Shown here one piece after another: positions 1-6,965 of a stretch of 8,578 nucleotides of DNA. Source of the DNA: an uncultured Muribaculaceae bacterium. GTDB lineage: Bacteria > Bacteroidota > Bacteroidia > Bacteroidales > Muribaculaceae. The stretch covers positions 1-8,578 of the forward strand of contig CAJTRS010000048.1 in NCBI GenBank assembly GCA_910578805.1. Direction: 5' to 3'. The notes under the pieces are model-generated. The model was given only the letters and a program-made list of their open reading frames with translations, did no database searches and was not told where the DNA came from. Numbering within the stretch: the first letter of the stretch is position 1; every line of letters starts with the position of its first letter. The position numbers and the translations under genes were made by a program.

Positions 1-41
1 ACATAGCGTGGTATTATAATTGAATTTATTATCAGAATCTA

Positions 42-1952
42 TTATTTTCGGGATTTATCCTTTCCCGGCCTCCGCGCGACACCGTAATAACCTTGTACAT
101 TAAACCGCCGCGACGGATACAGACTTTCAATCAGGTCCGCACGGTGCAGCCGGTGTAGCGATTTGATTATCTCGGGACGATAGGCATTGTCATACCAGAA
201 AAAATATTTACGTTGCGCCAGTTTCTCTTCGGGAGTGGTGGCCGTGAATATCTTTTCTCCGGTGTAAGGGTGAATGCCGGTGTAATATATCTCCGTGGCA
301 AGCGTCATTGGAGTGGGTGTGAAATCCTGCACCTGTTCAAGATGCAGATTAAGCCTCTTGGTCTCGGCCGCAAGTTCGGCCATATCCACCTCACGGCAAC
401 CGGGGTGACTGGATATGAAGTATGGTATGAGCTGCTGGCGCAGTCCGGCCCGGTCATTAACCCTGTCAAATATGGCCTTGAAATCGTAATAAAGCGAAAA
501 CTCAGGTTTGCGCATTATACCCAACACATACGACGAAGTATGCTCTGGAGCCACTTTCAGACGGCCTGACACATGACGCTCTATAAGTTCCTCATTATAC
601 CGGCGGTTGACAGCATCGACAGACTTGTCGCCGGTGGGGTGCATCGAAAGGTCATATCTGACACCGCTGCCCACAAACGACTTCTTCACACCTGACACGG
701 CATCAACGGCGTGATATATGTCGAGCAAACGCGAGTGGTCAGTGTCAAGATTAGGGCACGGACGTGGGTGAAGGCATGACGGACGCATACACTTGCGGCA
801 TATGTCAAGGTTCTTGCCACGCATGCCGTACATATTGGCCGACGGGCCGCCCAGATCACTGAGATAACCCTTAAAATCAGGCATTGACGTTATTTTCCGC
901 ACTTCGCGCAGTATGGACTCCTTGCTTCGGGAGGCAATAAACTTGCCCTGATGGGCCGATATGGTACAGAACGCACAACCGCCGAAACACCCGCGGTGCA
1001 TATTGACCGAATGACGTATCATCTCATAGGCGGGTATTGTCTTGCCCCTATACCGGGGGTGAGGCATACGTGTATATGGCAAATCAAACGAGGCATCTAT
1101 CTCTCCGGTGGTCATCGGGGGTGACATGGGATTAACCTTCACCACCTTATCGCCATGGCGCTGCCACAGCACAGCTCCGCGGAAACGGTTGCTCTGCTGC
1201 TCTATATGTCTGAAATTCTCAGCCTGACAGCGTTTGCTTCTCAGGCATTCCTCAAAGCCATGAAGCTCAATATTGTCATCATCGGCTACTGCCGATGACT
1301 CCTGCGGCAACAAGACAACCGTCTGGTCAATGTCTGTGATCATGTCTATACGCTCACCGGCAGCCAGACGTCCGGCCACTTCAAGGACGGTCTTCTCACC
1401 CATGCCGTAAATAAGCATGTCGGCATCACAATCGGCCAATATCGAAGGACGCAGACGGTCCTGCCAGTAATCATAATGCGACAGACGCCTCATAGAGGCC
1501 TCTATGCCCCCGGCCACTATAGGTGTGTCGGGAAAAAGCGAGCGCAATATGCCGCTATACACTATTGTGGGATAGTCCGGACGTGCGCCATGACGGCCTC
1601 CGGCCGTGTAAGCGTCGTCACTACGGCGCCGGCGGGCGGCCGTGTAATGATTAACCATCGAATCCATGGCTCCGGCCGATACTCCGAAAAACAGGCGCGG
1701 TGCACCGAACTTGCGGAAATCACGCAGGTCGTCCTGCCAGTTGGGTTGCGGCACTATAGCGACTTTGTAACCTGCGGCCTGGAGTGTACGCCCTATGACC
1801 GCAGCGGCAAACGACGGGTGATCCACATAGGCATCGCCCGAAAATATCACCACATCTACATAATCCCACCCCAAGGCTTTCATCTCCTTGACCGAAGTGG
1901 GAAGGAAGTCGGTGAGAAGAGGCATATTCTGTACTGTCGATTCTGGCATCAC
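42..1952 (-). CDS. ygiQ: YgiQ family radical SAM protein (UPF0313, C-terminal DUF3362)
   Basis: Complete 636-residue protein. The N-terminal third (about residues 28-190) looks like a Rossmann-type region resembling the cobalamin-binding-like domains of other radical SAM enzymes. The radical SAM core carries the canonical CX3CX2C motif at C322, C326 and C329 (CFGGCAFC), which would ligate a 4Fe-4S cluster and S-adenosylmethionine. A second cysteine group, C385, C388, C393 and C399, followed by NLDTDHS, is typical of YgiQ proteins as I recall them and could bind an auxiliary cluster (inference). The C-terminal part, including the DFTPTPMTLAT stretch around 543-553, matches the DUF3362 region. 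The tail is basic. The reaction catalysed by this family is not established to my knowledge, and the protein should be cytosolic. The start is GTG at 1950-1952 or the adjacent ATG at 1947-1949. Both overlap the uvrB stop, so the two genes are co-transcribed. The family call is secure; the function is not. Confidence 0.95.
   Translation of the reverse strand: MMPESTVQNMPLLTDFLPTSVKEMKALGWDYVDVVIFSGDAYVDHPSFAAAVIGRTLQAAGYKVAIVPQPNWQDDLRDFRKFGAPRLFFGVSAGAMDSMVNHYTAARRRRSDDAYTAGGRHGARPDYPTIVYSGILRSLFPDTPIVAGGIEASMRRLSHYDYWQDRLRPSILADCDADMLIYGMGEKTVLEVAGRLAAGERIDMITDIDQTVVLLPQESSAVADDDNIELHGFEECLRSKRCQAENFRHIEQQSNRFRGAVLWQRHGDKVVKVNPMSPPMTTGEIDASFDLPYTRMPHPRYRGKTIPAYEMIRHSVNMHRGCFGGCAFCTISAHQGKFIASRSKESILREVRKITSMPDFKGYLSDLGGPSANMYGMRGKNLDICRKCMRPSCLHPRPCPNLDTDHSRLLDIYHAVDAVSGVKKSFVGSGVRYDLSMHPTGDKSVDAVNRRYNEELIERHVSGRLKVAPEHTSSYVLGIMRKPEFSLYYDFKAIFDRVNDRAGLRQQLIPYFISSHPGCREVDMAELAAETKRLNLHLEQVQDFTPTPMTLATEIYYTGIHPYTGEKIFTATTPEEKLAQRKYFFWYDNAYRPEIIKSLHRLHRADLIESLYPSRRFNVQGYYGVARRPGKDKSRK
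1947..1952 (-). promoter_or_regulatory. uvrB stop / ygiQ start overlap with tandem GTG-ATG starts
   Basis: On the minus strand the junction reads GTGATG. The uvrB stop TGA occupies 1949-1951. A GTG codon (1950-1952) overlaps the stop as GTGA, and an in-frame ATG (1947-1949) overlaps it by one base as TGATG. Both arrangements are classic for termination-reinitiation coupling. No Shine-Dalgarno sequence is visible upstream within uvrB, as expected in this phylum. I cannot tell which codon is used: ATG is the stronger start in general and would remove only one residue. Confidence 0.75.
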
Positions 1953-4021
1953 TGTTTTTTTGCAAGCAATTCTTCAAGTTTCAATACTTCGTCACGCAGA
2001 CGCGCAGCCTCCATAAATTCCATGCGTTTGGCCGCTTCCACCATCTCCATGCGTCGGCGGGTAATGGTGCGCTGCAATTCGTCGGCCGACATATAAGGCA
2101 CCACCGGATCGGCGGCGATATCCACCGTAGTGGCAAATTCGCTGTCGTAAATAGCACCCGCACTTTTTGAGTTCGGTCTGGAAGATGAATGCGCACGAGT
2201 TGTATCCTTCTCAGCCACATCACCTTTATCAATTCCGATAATCCGATTACGCTCCTTGACTATGGCCTGGGGAGTTATGCCGTGCTTTTCATTGTAGGCA
2301 AGCTGGGCGGTGCGCCGGCGGTTTGTCTCATCAATGGTCAGCTGCATCGACTCGGTTACCTTGTCGGCATACATTATAACCGTACCGTTGAGATTACGTG
2401 CCGCGCGCCCTACGGTCTGCGTAAGTGAACGGTGCGATCGAAGGAAACCCTCCTTGTCGGCATCGAGAATAGCCACCAAAGAGACCTCAGGCAGATCAAG
2501 CCCCTCACGTAGAAGATTGACGCCGATAAGCACATCATACACTCCTGACCGCAGATCATCGAGAATACGGATACGGTCAAGGGTGTCAACATCGCTGTGT
2601 ATGTAAGCGGCTTTCACTCGAAGCTTTATAAGGTAATCGTTAAGTTCCTCAGCCATGCGCTTGGTAAGTGTAGTCACCAGCACACGTTCGTCACGCTCAA
2701 CCCTCAGCTGTATCTCCTCCATCAGATCATCGATCTGGTTAAGTGACGGACGCACCTCGATAACCGGATCAAGCAATCCGGTGGGGCGTATAATCTGCTC
2801 CACCACCACACCTTCGGATCGCTCCAGCTCGTAATCGGCCGGAGTGGCGCTCACATAGAGCACCTGCGGTGTGAGATTCTCGAATTCATCGAATTTCAGC
2901 GGCCGGTTGTCAAGAGCGGCCGGAAGCCGGAAGCCGTATTCCACCAGATTCATTTTCCTCGACAGGTCACCTCCGTACATAGCCCTGACCTGAGGTATGG
3001 TCACGTGGCTTTCATCGATCATTGTAATAAAATCCTTAGGGAAATAATCGAGCAGACAGAACGGCCTCATGCCAGGCTTACGACCGTCAAAATAGCGGCT
3101 GTAATTCTCTATGCCTGAACAATGGCCCACTTCACGCATCATTTCCACATCGTAAGTGACACGCTCCTGCAGACGGCGGGCCTCCAATTCGCGTGCCTCT
3201 TTATAGAAAAAGTCAACCTGTTGGCCGAGATCAAGCTCGATCTGGGCTATGCCCGAGGCCATGCGCTCATTGGAAGTGACGAATATGTTGGCCGGATATA
3301 TCTTAAATGAATCATGAGAGCCGAGTGTCACATAATCGGTGGGATAAAACGTAGCTATCGACTCTATCTCATCACCCCAGAAGACCACTCTGACCACTAT
3401 TTCCTCATATGCCAGATATATATCCACCGTGTCACCCTTGACGCGGAATGTACCGCGGCGGAAATCGATCTCATTGCGGCTGTACAGGGCATTGACCAGT
3501 TCGCGCAGAAACACATTGCGGGGCATCTTGGCTCCGACACGCACGTCGATCACATTGCTGTTGAAATCCTCGGGATTGCCCATGCCGTAGAGACACGATA
3601 CAGAACTGACCACTATCACGTCCTTACGCCCCGACAACAGCGCCGATGTGGTGGCCAGACGCAATTTGTCAATCTCGTCATTGATCATCAGGTCTTTCTC
3701 GATATACTTGTCAACCGACGGAATATAGGCCTCCGGCTGATAGTAATCATAGTAAGACACAAAATACTGCACGGAATTATCAGGGAAAAAGCTCTTAAAC
3801 TCGCTGTAAAGCTGAGCGGCGAGAGTCTTGTTATGGCTAAGGATAAGCGTCGGTTTCTGCACACGTTCTATCACATTGGCCATAGTAAAAGTCTTGCCTG
3901 AGCCTGTGACCCCGAGCAGAGTCTGGGCCGGCACTCCTGACATGATGCCCTGCGACAGTTTCTCTATGGCCTGTGGCTGGTCACCGGTGGGACTGTATTG
4001 CGATGCTAACTTAAATTCCAT
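1949..4021 (-). CDS. uvrB: Excinuclease ABC subunit B (UvrB)
   Basis: Complete 690-residue UvrB, slightly longer than the E. coli protein (673). UvrB is the damage-verifying helicase-like subunit of nucleotide excision repair: it is loaded by UvrA and recruits UvrC for dual incision. Visible motifs in order: Walker A GVTGSGKT (37-44, K43); the beta-hairpin region with YYDYYQPEAYIP (90-101), which inserts between DNA strands; Walker B as DESH (336-339); SAT (391-393); helicase motif VI QTVGRAARN (535-543); and a C-terminal UVR domain (about 653-688) that contacts UvrC. A Ser- and Thr-rich linker of about 45 residues (605-650) separates the helicase core from the UVR domain. All key residues look intact. 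The ATG at 4019-4021 gives the expected family N-terminus, with GDQPQAI shortly after the start. The stop overlaps the ygiQ start. A promoter candidate lies immediately upstream, so uvrB-ygiQ may be transcribed apart from gpmA. Confidence 0.98.
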   Translation of the reverse strand: MEFKLASQYSPTGDQPQAIEKLSQGIMSGVPAQTLLGVTGSGKTFTMANVIERVQKPTLILSHNKTLAAQLYSEFKSFFPDNSVQYFVSYYDYYQPEAYIPSVDKYIEKDLMINDEIDKLRLATTSALLSGRKDVIVVSSVSCLYGMGNPEDFNSNVIDVRVGAKMPRNVFLRELVNALYSRNEIDFRRGTFRVKGDTVDIYLAYEEIVVRVVFWGDEIESIATFYPTDYVTLGSHDSFKIYPANIFVTSNERMASGIAQIELDLGQQVDFFYKEARELEARRLQERVTYDVEMMREVGHCSGIENYSRYFDGRKPGMRPFCLLDYFPKDFITMIDESHVTIPQVRAMYGGDLSRKMNLVEYGFRLPAALDNRPLKFDEFENLTPQVLYVSATPADYELERSEGVVVEQIIRPTGLLDPVIEVRPSLNQIDDLMEEIQLRVERDERVLVTTLTKRMAEELNDYLIKLRVKAAYIHSDVDTLDRIRILDDLRSGVYDVLIGVNLLREGLDLPEVSLVAILDADKEGFLRSHRSLTQTVGRAARNLNGTVIMYADKVTESMQLTIDETNRRRTAQLAYNEKHGITPQAIVKERNRIIGIDKGDVAEKDTTRAHSSSRPNSKSAGAIYDSEFATTVDIAADPVVPYMSADELQRTITRRRMEMVEAAKRMEFMEAARLRDEVLKLEELLAKKQ

Positions 4022-4027
4022 AACTTA

Positions 4028-4061
4028 CAAAGTTACACAGAATTCCGGTATTCATTGCAAA
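4028..4061 (-). promoter_or_regulatory. Candidate Bacteroidota-type promoter of uvrB-ygiQ
   Basis: On the minus strand TAACTTTG (4028-4035) is an exact match to the Bacteroides primary sigma -7 consensus TAnnTTTG. A TTTG at 4058-4061 can serve as the -33 element, with a 22-bp spacer, one or two bases over the usual range. Only six bases separate the -7 element from the uvrB ATG, so the predicted transcript starts at or within a few bases of the start codon and would be leaderless or nearly so. The match is direct from the sequence; activity is inferred. Confidence 0.55.
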
Positions 4062-4080
4062 CACACCGTCCAAAAACTCC

Positions 4081-4112
4081 GATATTTATAGATATTTAGC
4101 GCAGATCTGCGC
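4081..4112. repeat. Tandem GATATTTA direct repeat next to a 14-bp perfect palindrome
   Basis: In the gpmA-uvrB gap, GATATTTA occurs at 4081-4088 and again at 4091-4098, a 10-bp spacing equal to about one helical turn. The perfect palindrome GCGCAGATCTGCGC follows directly at 4099-4112. On the minus strand the palindrome lies 12 bases after the gpmA stop and about 37 bp upstream of the candidate -33 element of uvrB. It could be a protein-binding site for uvrB control or a short hairpin at the end of the gpmA message. As a terminator it is weak: five base pairs with a four-base loop, followed by mixed A and T instead of a U run. Confidence 0.5.
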
Positions 4113-4124
4113 CGGCAGTAATCT

Positions 4125-4811
4125 CTACAGATAATACTCCTTTGTCACGTTCATGCGGTCATCAAGTTCCACCACCCGAGGTTTGCCCGTAGGAATCTCC
4201 ACCGACACAATCTCGTCAGCAGTATATCCTAACAGCATCATTATGAGACCGCGGAGACTATTGCCATGGGCGGCGACAAGCACTGTACCATACTGATGAA
4301 GAGCCGGTATTATCATCTCTTCCCAGCAACAGCGCACGCGTGCTACGGTATCATGCAACGACTCCGACAAAGGCAACTGTGACTGCGTGAGCATACGGTA
4401 GCGTACATCAAATCCGGGATAACGAGGATCATCAGGTGTGAGCAACGGAGGAATCACATCGAAACTCCGTCGCCACACATGTACCTGCTCTTCGCCGTAC
4501 TTGCGGGCGGTCTCCGTCTTGTCAAGACCCTGCAAAGCTCCATAATGGCGTTCGTTAAGATGCCAGTCTTTAATCATCGGTATCCAGTCGCGCTCCATTG
4601 CCGAAAGCGCTATCTGTGCCGTGTGGATAGCGCGGCGCAGATATGAGGTGAAACAACAATCCGGTTCTACGGCCGCGTCTTTCATCAGTTTGCCCGCCAT
4701 AGCCGCCTCTGAACGGCCTGCATCGGACAGTTCCACATCAGTCCAGCCGGTAAAGAGGTTTGCCTTATTCCATTCGCTCTGTCCGTGACGGAGCAACACG
4801 AGTCTCATCAT
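4125..4811 (-). CDS. gpmA: 2,3-bisphosphoglycerate-dependent phosphoglycerate mutase
   Basis: Complete 228-residue histidine-phosphatase-superfamily enzyme that interconverts 3- and 2-phosphoglycerate in glycolysis and gluconeogenesis through a phosphohistidine intermediate in the cytosol. The phosphoacceptor motif LRHGQSEWN has R8 and H9. FTGWTDVELS (20-29) follows, as in true dPGM enzymes. YLRRA holds R59 and R60. LNERHYGALQG (85-95) contains the acid/base residue E87. AHGNSLRG (181-188) supplies the second catalytic histidine, H182. The FTGW, NERHYG and GNSLRG motifs favour mutase over a generic phosphatase or CobC. The protein is about 20 residues shorter than E. coli GpmA, mainly because the C-terminal tail is reduced, as in some other short dPGMs. 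Two tandem ATG codons (4809-4811, 4806-4808) open the gene; either may be used. There is no Shine-Dalgarno sequence. It is flanked upstream by a terminator-like hairpin and downstream by the uvrB promoter region, so it may be monocistronic. Confidence 0.95.
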   Translation of the reverse strand: MMRLVLLRHGQSEWNKANLFTGWTDVELSDAGRSEAAMAGKLMKDAAVEPDCCFTSYLRRAIHTAQIALSAMERDWIPMIKDWHLNERHYGALQGLDKTETARKYGEEQVHVWRRSFDVIPPLLTPDDPRYPGFDVRYRMLTQSQLPLSESLHDTVARVRCCWEEMIIPALHQYGTVLVAAHGNSLRGLIMMLLGYTADEIVSVEIPTGKPRVVELDDRMNVTKEYYL

Positions 4812-4848
4812 ATCGGTAATCGTTGTTACGTGTTCTCAAATAATAACA

Positions 4849-4886
4849 AAGACAGGAACACCGGAGTTTCGGGGCATTCCTGTCTT
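4849..4886 (-). terminator. Probable intrinsic terminator of the DUF3332 gene
   Basis: A perfect 10-bp inverted repeat pairs AAGACAGGAA with TTCCTGTCTT (4877-4886 with 4849-4858), enclosing an 18-base loop. Two G-U wobbles and two C-G pairs could extend the stem inward. On the minus strand the hairpin starts 28 bases after the DUF3332 stop and is followed by a T-rich stretch (TGTTATTATTT). The position and T-rich tail suit termination of the upstream gene. The tail is interrupted, so termination may be partial. No plus-strand gene nearby would need it. Confidence 0.55.
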
Positions 4887-4914
4887 CTATGTTATTCAGG
4901 GAGTAGAGAGGCTA

Positions 4915-5460
4915 TCAGCGGTTGGCCATAAGCACACCGGAAGCCATCTGCTGGTAAGCATAAAGACCGGCTTCGGAGAGTTCCACCACAGTGTATTCGC
5001 CGTCGGCGGCAGGCATGCGCACATGAGTGTCATCGACAAATGTCATGAGTTCATAGGTGTTTCCACCGGTGGTCACACTCCAGGTCTGTACCTGCTCGTC
5101 AAAATCAAGCCGCACTACACTGCCGTCATTCTCGCTTGTGATGGTATAACCCTTTCCGTCACAGTCCACGAGATAGCGCCCGTCGTTACCCTCGATCTGC
5201 GTGCGTCCTTTGGCCACAGGATTCGATCCGCTCCAAAACTCAATGCTATTGAGCACCAGTATATCGGCAAGAGCCGATACCTCATATACGGGAAGAATCC
5301 AAAATGCAAAGAACACGAGTTCGTTGACGAACTTGTTGCCTACAGTCTTGTTCCATGACAAGAGTTTGTTTGTCAACGAGAAACTTCCTATACAGGAAGT
5401 CGTAAGGATAGATCCACAAAGTAATAGCGCTACGGCTACTGATACATATTTTCTCTTCAT
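4915..5460 (-). CDS. DUF3332 family lipoprotein of unknown function
   Basis: Complete 181-residue protein. It begins with a basic N-region (MKRK), a hydrophobic stretch and a lipobox-like LTTSC with C23 as the likely lipidated cysteine, so it should be exported and anchored in a membrane. The next segment, GSFSLTNKLLSWNKTVGNKF (25-44), then a strongly hydrophobic stretch (about 47-70), then LVLNSIEFWSG (68-78), are what I recognise as the DUF3332 signature. The hydrophobic stretch could span or dip into a membrane even though the protein is already a lipoprotein. The rest (about 85-181) is polar and probably beta-rich, with repeated Gly, Thr and Tyr. No catalytic motif is visible. The gene lies 60 bp after the MltF-like lipoprotein gene and ends in a terminator hairpin. 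No function should be assigned; an envelope role is only an inference from location and neighbours. Confidence 0.85.
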   Translation of the reverse strand: MKRKYVSVAVALLLCGSILTTSCIGSFSLTNKLLSWNKTVGNKFVNELVFFAFWILPVYEVSALADILVLNSIEFWSGSNPVAKGRTQIEGNDGRYLVDCDGKGYTITSENDGSVVRLDFDEQVQTWSVTTGGNTYELMTFVDDTHVRMPAADGEYTVVELSEAGLYAYQQMASGVLMANR

Positions 5461-5463
5461 AAC

Positions 5464-5495
5464 GTAAAATAATAATAGAGTTTTCGGTAAACAAA
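5464..5495 (-). promoter_or_regulatory. Weak candidate promoter of the DUF3332 gene
   Basis: On the minus strand a TTTG (5492-5495) is followed after 20 bp by TATTTTAC (5464-5471), a TAnnTTTG-like element with two mismatches in its last two bases. The spacing is right for Bacteroidota promoters, and the 60-bp gap after the transglycosylase gene shows no terminator. The DUF3332 gene may instead be read through from upstream. If the site is active, the transcript would start almost at the ATG, as proposed for uvrB. Confidence 0.3.
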
Positions 5496-5520
5496 CAGTT
5501 GATTTCTTAACAAGCCAAAA

Positions 5521-6939
5521 CTAAGTTTGGATTTGTTTTACAGCCTTATTATAACAATTATATACGGTTTTAACATATTCGTGAGTCTGACGGCCATGGA
5601 AATAACCGTATTTGCACACAGGATCGTTGTAGTATTCCGGTTTGGTCTTAAGCAATATCATCTCGCTTACCGAACCGTCCCACACCTGCGGGTCATGGCC
5701 GAGCTTCTTTGCAAGCGCTATACCGTCAAGAATATGGGCAAGGCCTGAGTTATATGCCGCTATCACGAATTTCTTCCGCTCCTCAGGATCGGGCACATGA
5801 CGTTTCAGTGAATTGTCAAGCGAAGCTATCACTTTGGTGGCTGTGGATATGCTCGCTGCGTTATCCGACATACGGTCAAGAGTCAGGCCGAAAGCACGCG
5901 CCGTGGCCGGCATGAGCTGCATGATGCCGCGGGCTCCGGCCCATGACACCTGCGTGGAGTCATAGCGGCTTTCGGCATAACCCATGGAAGACAGAAGCCT
6001 CCAGTCCCAGCCTATATCCTTGGCATATTTTTTAAATAGCCCGTCATAGGCCGACATGCGTCCGCCCGAGAAGTTGAGCGTAAACAGTCCGGGCGTGGCC
6101 TTGCTCATCTCGTAGTACCGTTTCAGCAATCCGGCACGGGCCTTGCGAGGACTCTCCTCGGTGGCCCAGGCATTGATGCTATCGGCAAGCCAGGCATCGT
6201 CAGGCGACACTCCCCATGCCGACCGCTGCGGGAAACTTATCTGAAGCGTGATGTCAAGATCATTGTAATATGTCTTATTGATACGGGCTATATCGCTGTC
6301 AACCACCGTAAGAGGAATCTCGCCATCGGAAACCATGGCTATCAGGTCCTCCGTGATGAGAGTATCACGGTCTATCGGTTTGATTATTATACCGCCGCCA
6401 AGTTCCTCATTCAGATTTATCAGACGCTGGTGATACTTGGAATTCTGTTCCACATATACCTCGCGCCCCACAAGCTGTGTCACATCGGATATGCGCTCCC
6501 CCTTTGATTTCTTAGGCTGCACGAGCACCTGCGTGGTTATGTTTTCCACGCCGCACGGGAGCACATGAGACTTGTATTGCGACGTTATGGGCACTTCGTA
6601 GGCTATGACATCGACCAGACCGGAATCAAGCATGGCCACGGCCGACTGAAGGCTCGGAGCCACCTCGAGATGCAGCTTCATATCCTTATCGGAGGCAAAC
6701 CGGCTTATAAGATCGTAATCATAGCCCATCTCCAACTCACGATAGTAGAAAAAAGAGGTAGGGCTGTAGAGAGTCACCACCCGCAAAGTATCGGGCAGAG
6801 GGTGCGCCACAGTATCGGCCGATACCTCATTGCCGGTATCGCCATTCCCCGTAGAGGAACCGCAGGACATGACCATGCCGCCGATTATCACCGACAACAT
6901 CAACACCCTGATCGCCTTATGCCATCTGCCCACTGCCAT
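5521..6939 (-). CDS. mltF: MltF-type lipoprotein lytic transglycosylase (solute-binding domain plus SLT domain)
   Basis: Complete 472-residue protein with the two-domain plan of MltF; the symbol is given on architecture. A basic N-terminus and hydrophobic segment end in a lipobox (VMSC, C26), followed by a Gly/Ser/Asn-rich linker. Residues about 50-280 form a family 3 solute-binding domain (TLRVVTLYSPTSFFYY near its start, GYDYDLISRFA at 72-82). Residues about 295-450 form a lysozyme-like SLT (GH23) domain: catalytic glutamate E323 in YAESRYDS, GARGIMQLMP (335-344) and AAYNSG (394-399), all intact. Such enzymes cleave the MurNAc-GlcNAc bond of peptidoglycan non-hydrolytically, leaving 1,6-anhydro ends, and in MltF of other bacteria the N-terminal domain modulates activity. 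Lipidation predicts membrane anchoring facing the periplasm. The first ATG gives a good signal peptide. It lies 26 bp after purM, so co-transcription is likely. Confidence 0.9.
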   Translation of the reverse strand: MAVGRWHKAIRVLMLSVIIGGMVMSCGSSTGNGDTGNEVSADTVAHPLPDTLRVVTLYSPTSFFYYRELEMGYDYDLISRFASDKDMKLHLEVAPSLQSAVAMLDSGLVDVIAYEVPITSQYKSHVLPCGVENITTQVLVQPKKSKGERISDVTQLVGREVYVEQNSKYHQRLINLNEELGGGIIIKPIDRDTLITEDLIAMVSDGEIPLTVVDSDIARINKTYYNDLDITLQISFPQRSAWGVSPDDAWLADSINAWATEESPRKARAGLLKRYYEMSKATPGLFTLNFSGGRMSAYDGLFKKYAKDIGWDWRLLSSMGYAESRYDSTQVSWAGARGIMQLMPATARAFGLTLDRMSDNAASISTATKVIASLDNSLKRHVPDPEERKKFVIAAYNSGLAHILDGIALAKKLGHDPQVWDGSVSEMILLKTKPEYYNDPVCKYGYFHGRQTHEYVKTVYNCYNKAVKQIQT

Positions 6940-6965
6940 AAAATTATATTTTGATCAGCGAGTAA

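Noticed and set aside
1..41. Possible terminator or regulatory site downstream of ygiQ
   Set aside because: The stretch is AT-rich but shows no hairpin with a T tract and no repeat long enough to call.
1720..1977. 85-codon minus-strand frame overlapping the start of ygiQ
   Set aside because: It is out of frame with ygiQ and uvrB, and the ygiQ frame carries all family motifs with no frameshift. It is not a separate gene.
1476..2096. 206-codon open frame on the plus strand opposite ygiQ and the end of uvrB
   Set aside because: It lies entirely antisense to two well-supported genes, matches no family I recognise and has an erratic composition. It is best explained as a shadow of minus-strand codons.
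3314..3901. 195-codon open frame on the plus strand opposite uvrB
   Set aside because: It is antisense to the most conserved part of uvrB (beta-hairpin and Walker A side) and shows no recognisable domain. It is a shadow frame.
6565..6954. 129-codon open frame on the plus strand opposite the MltF-like gene
   Set aside because: It is antisense to the solute-binding domain and has a His- and Arg-rich sequence typical of reverse-strand shadows.
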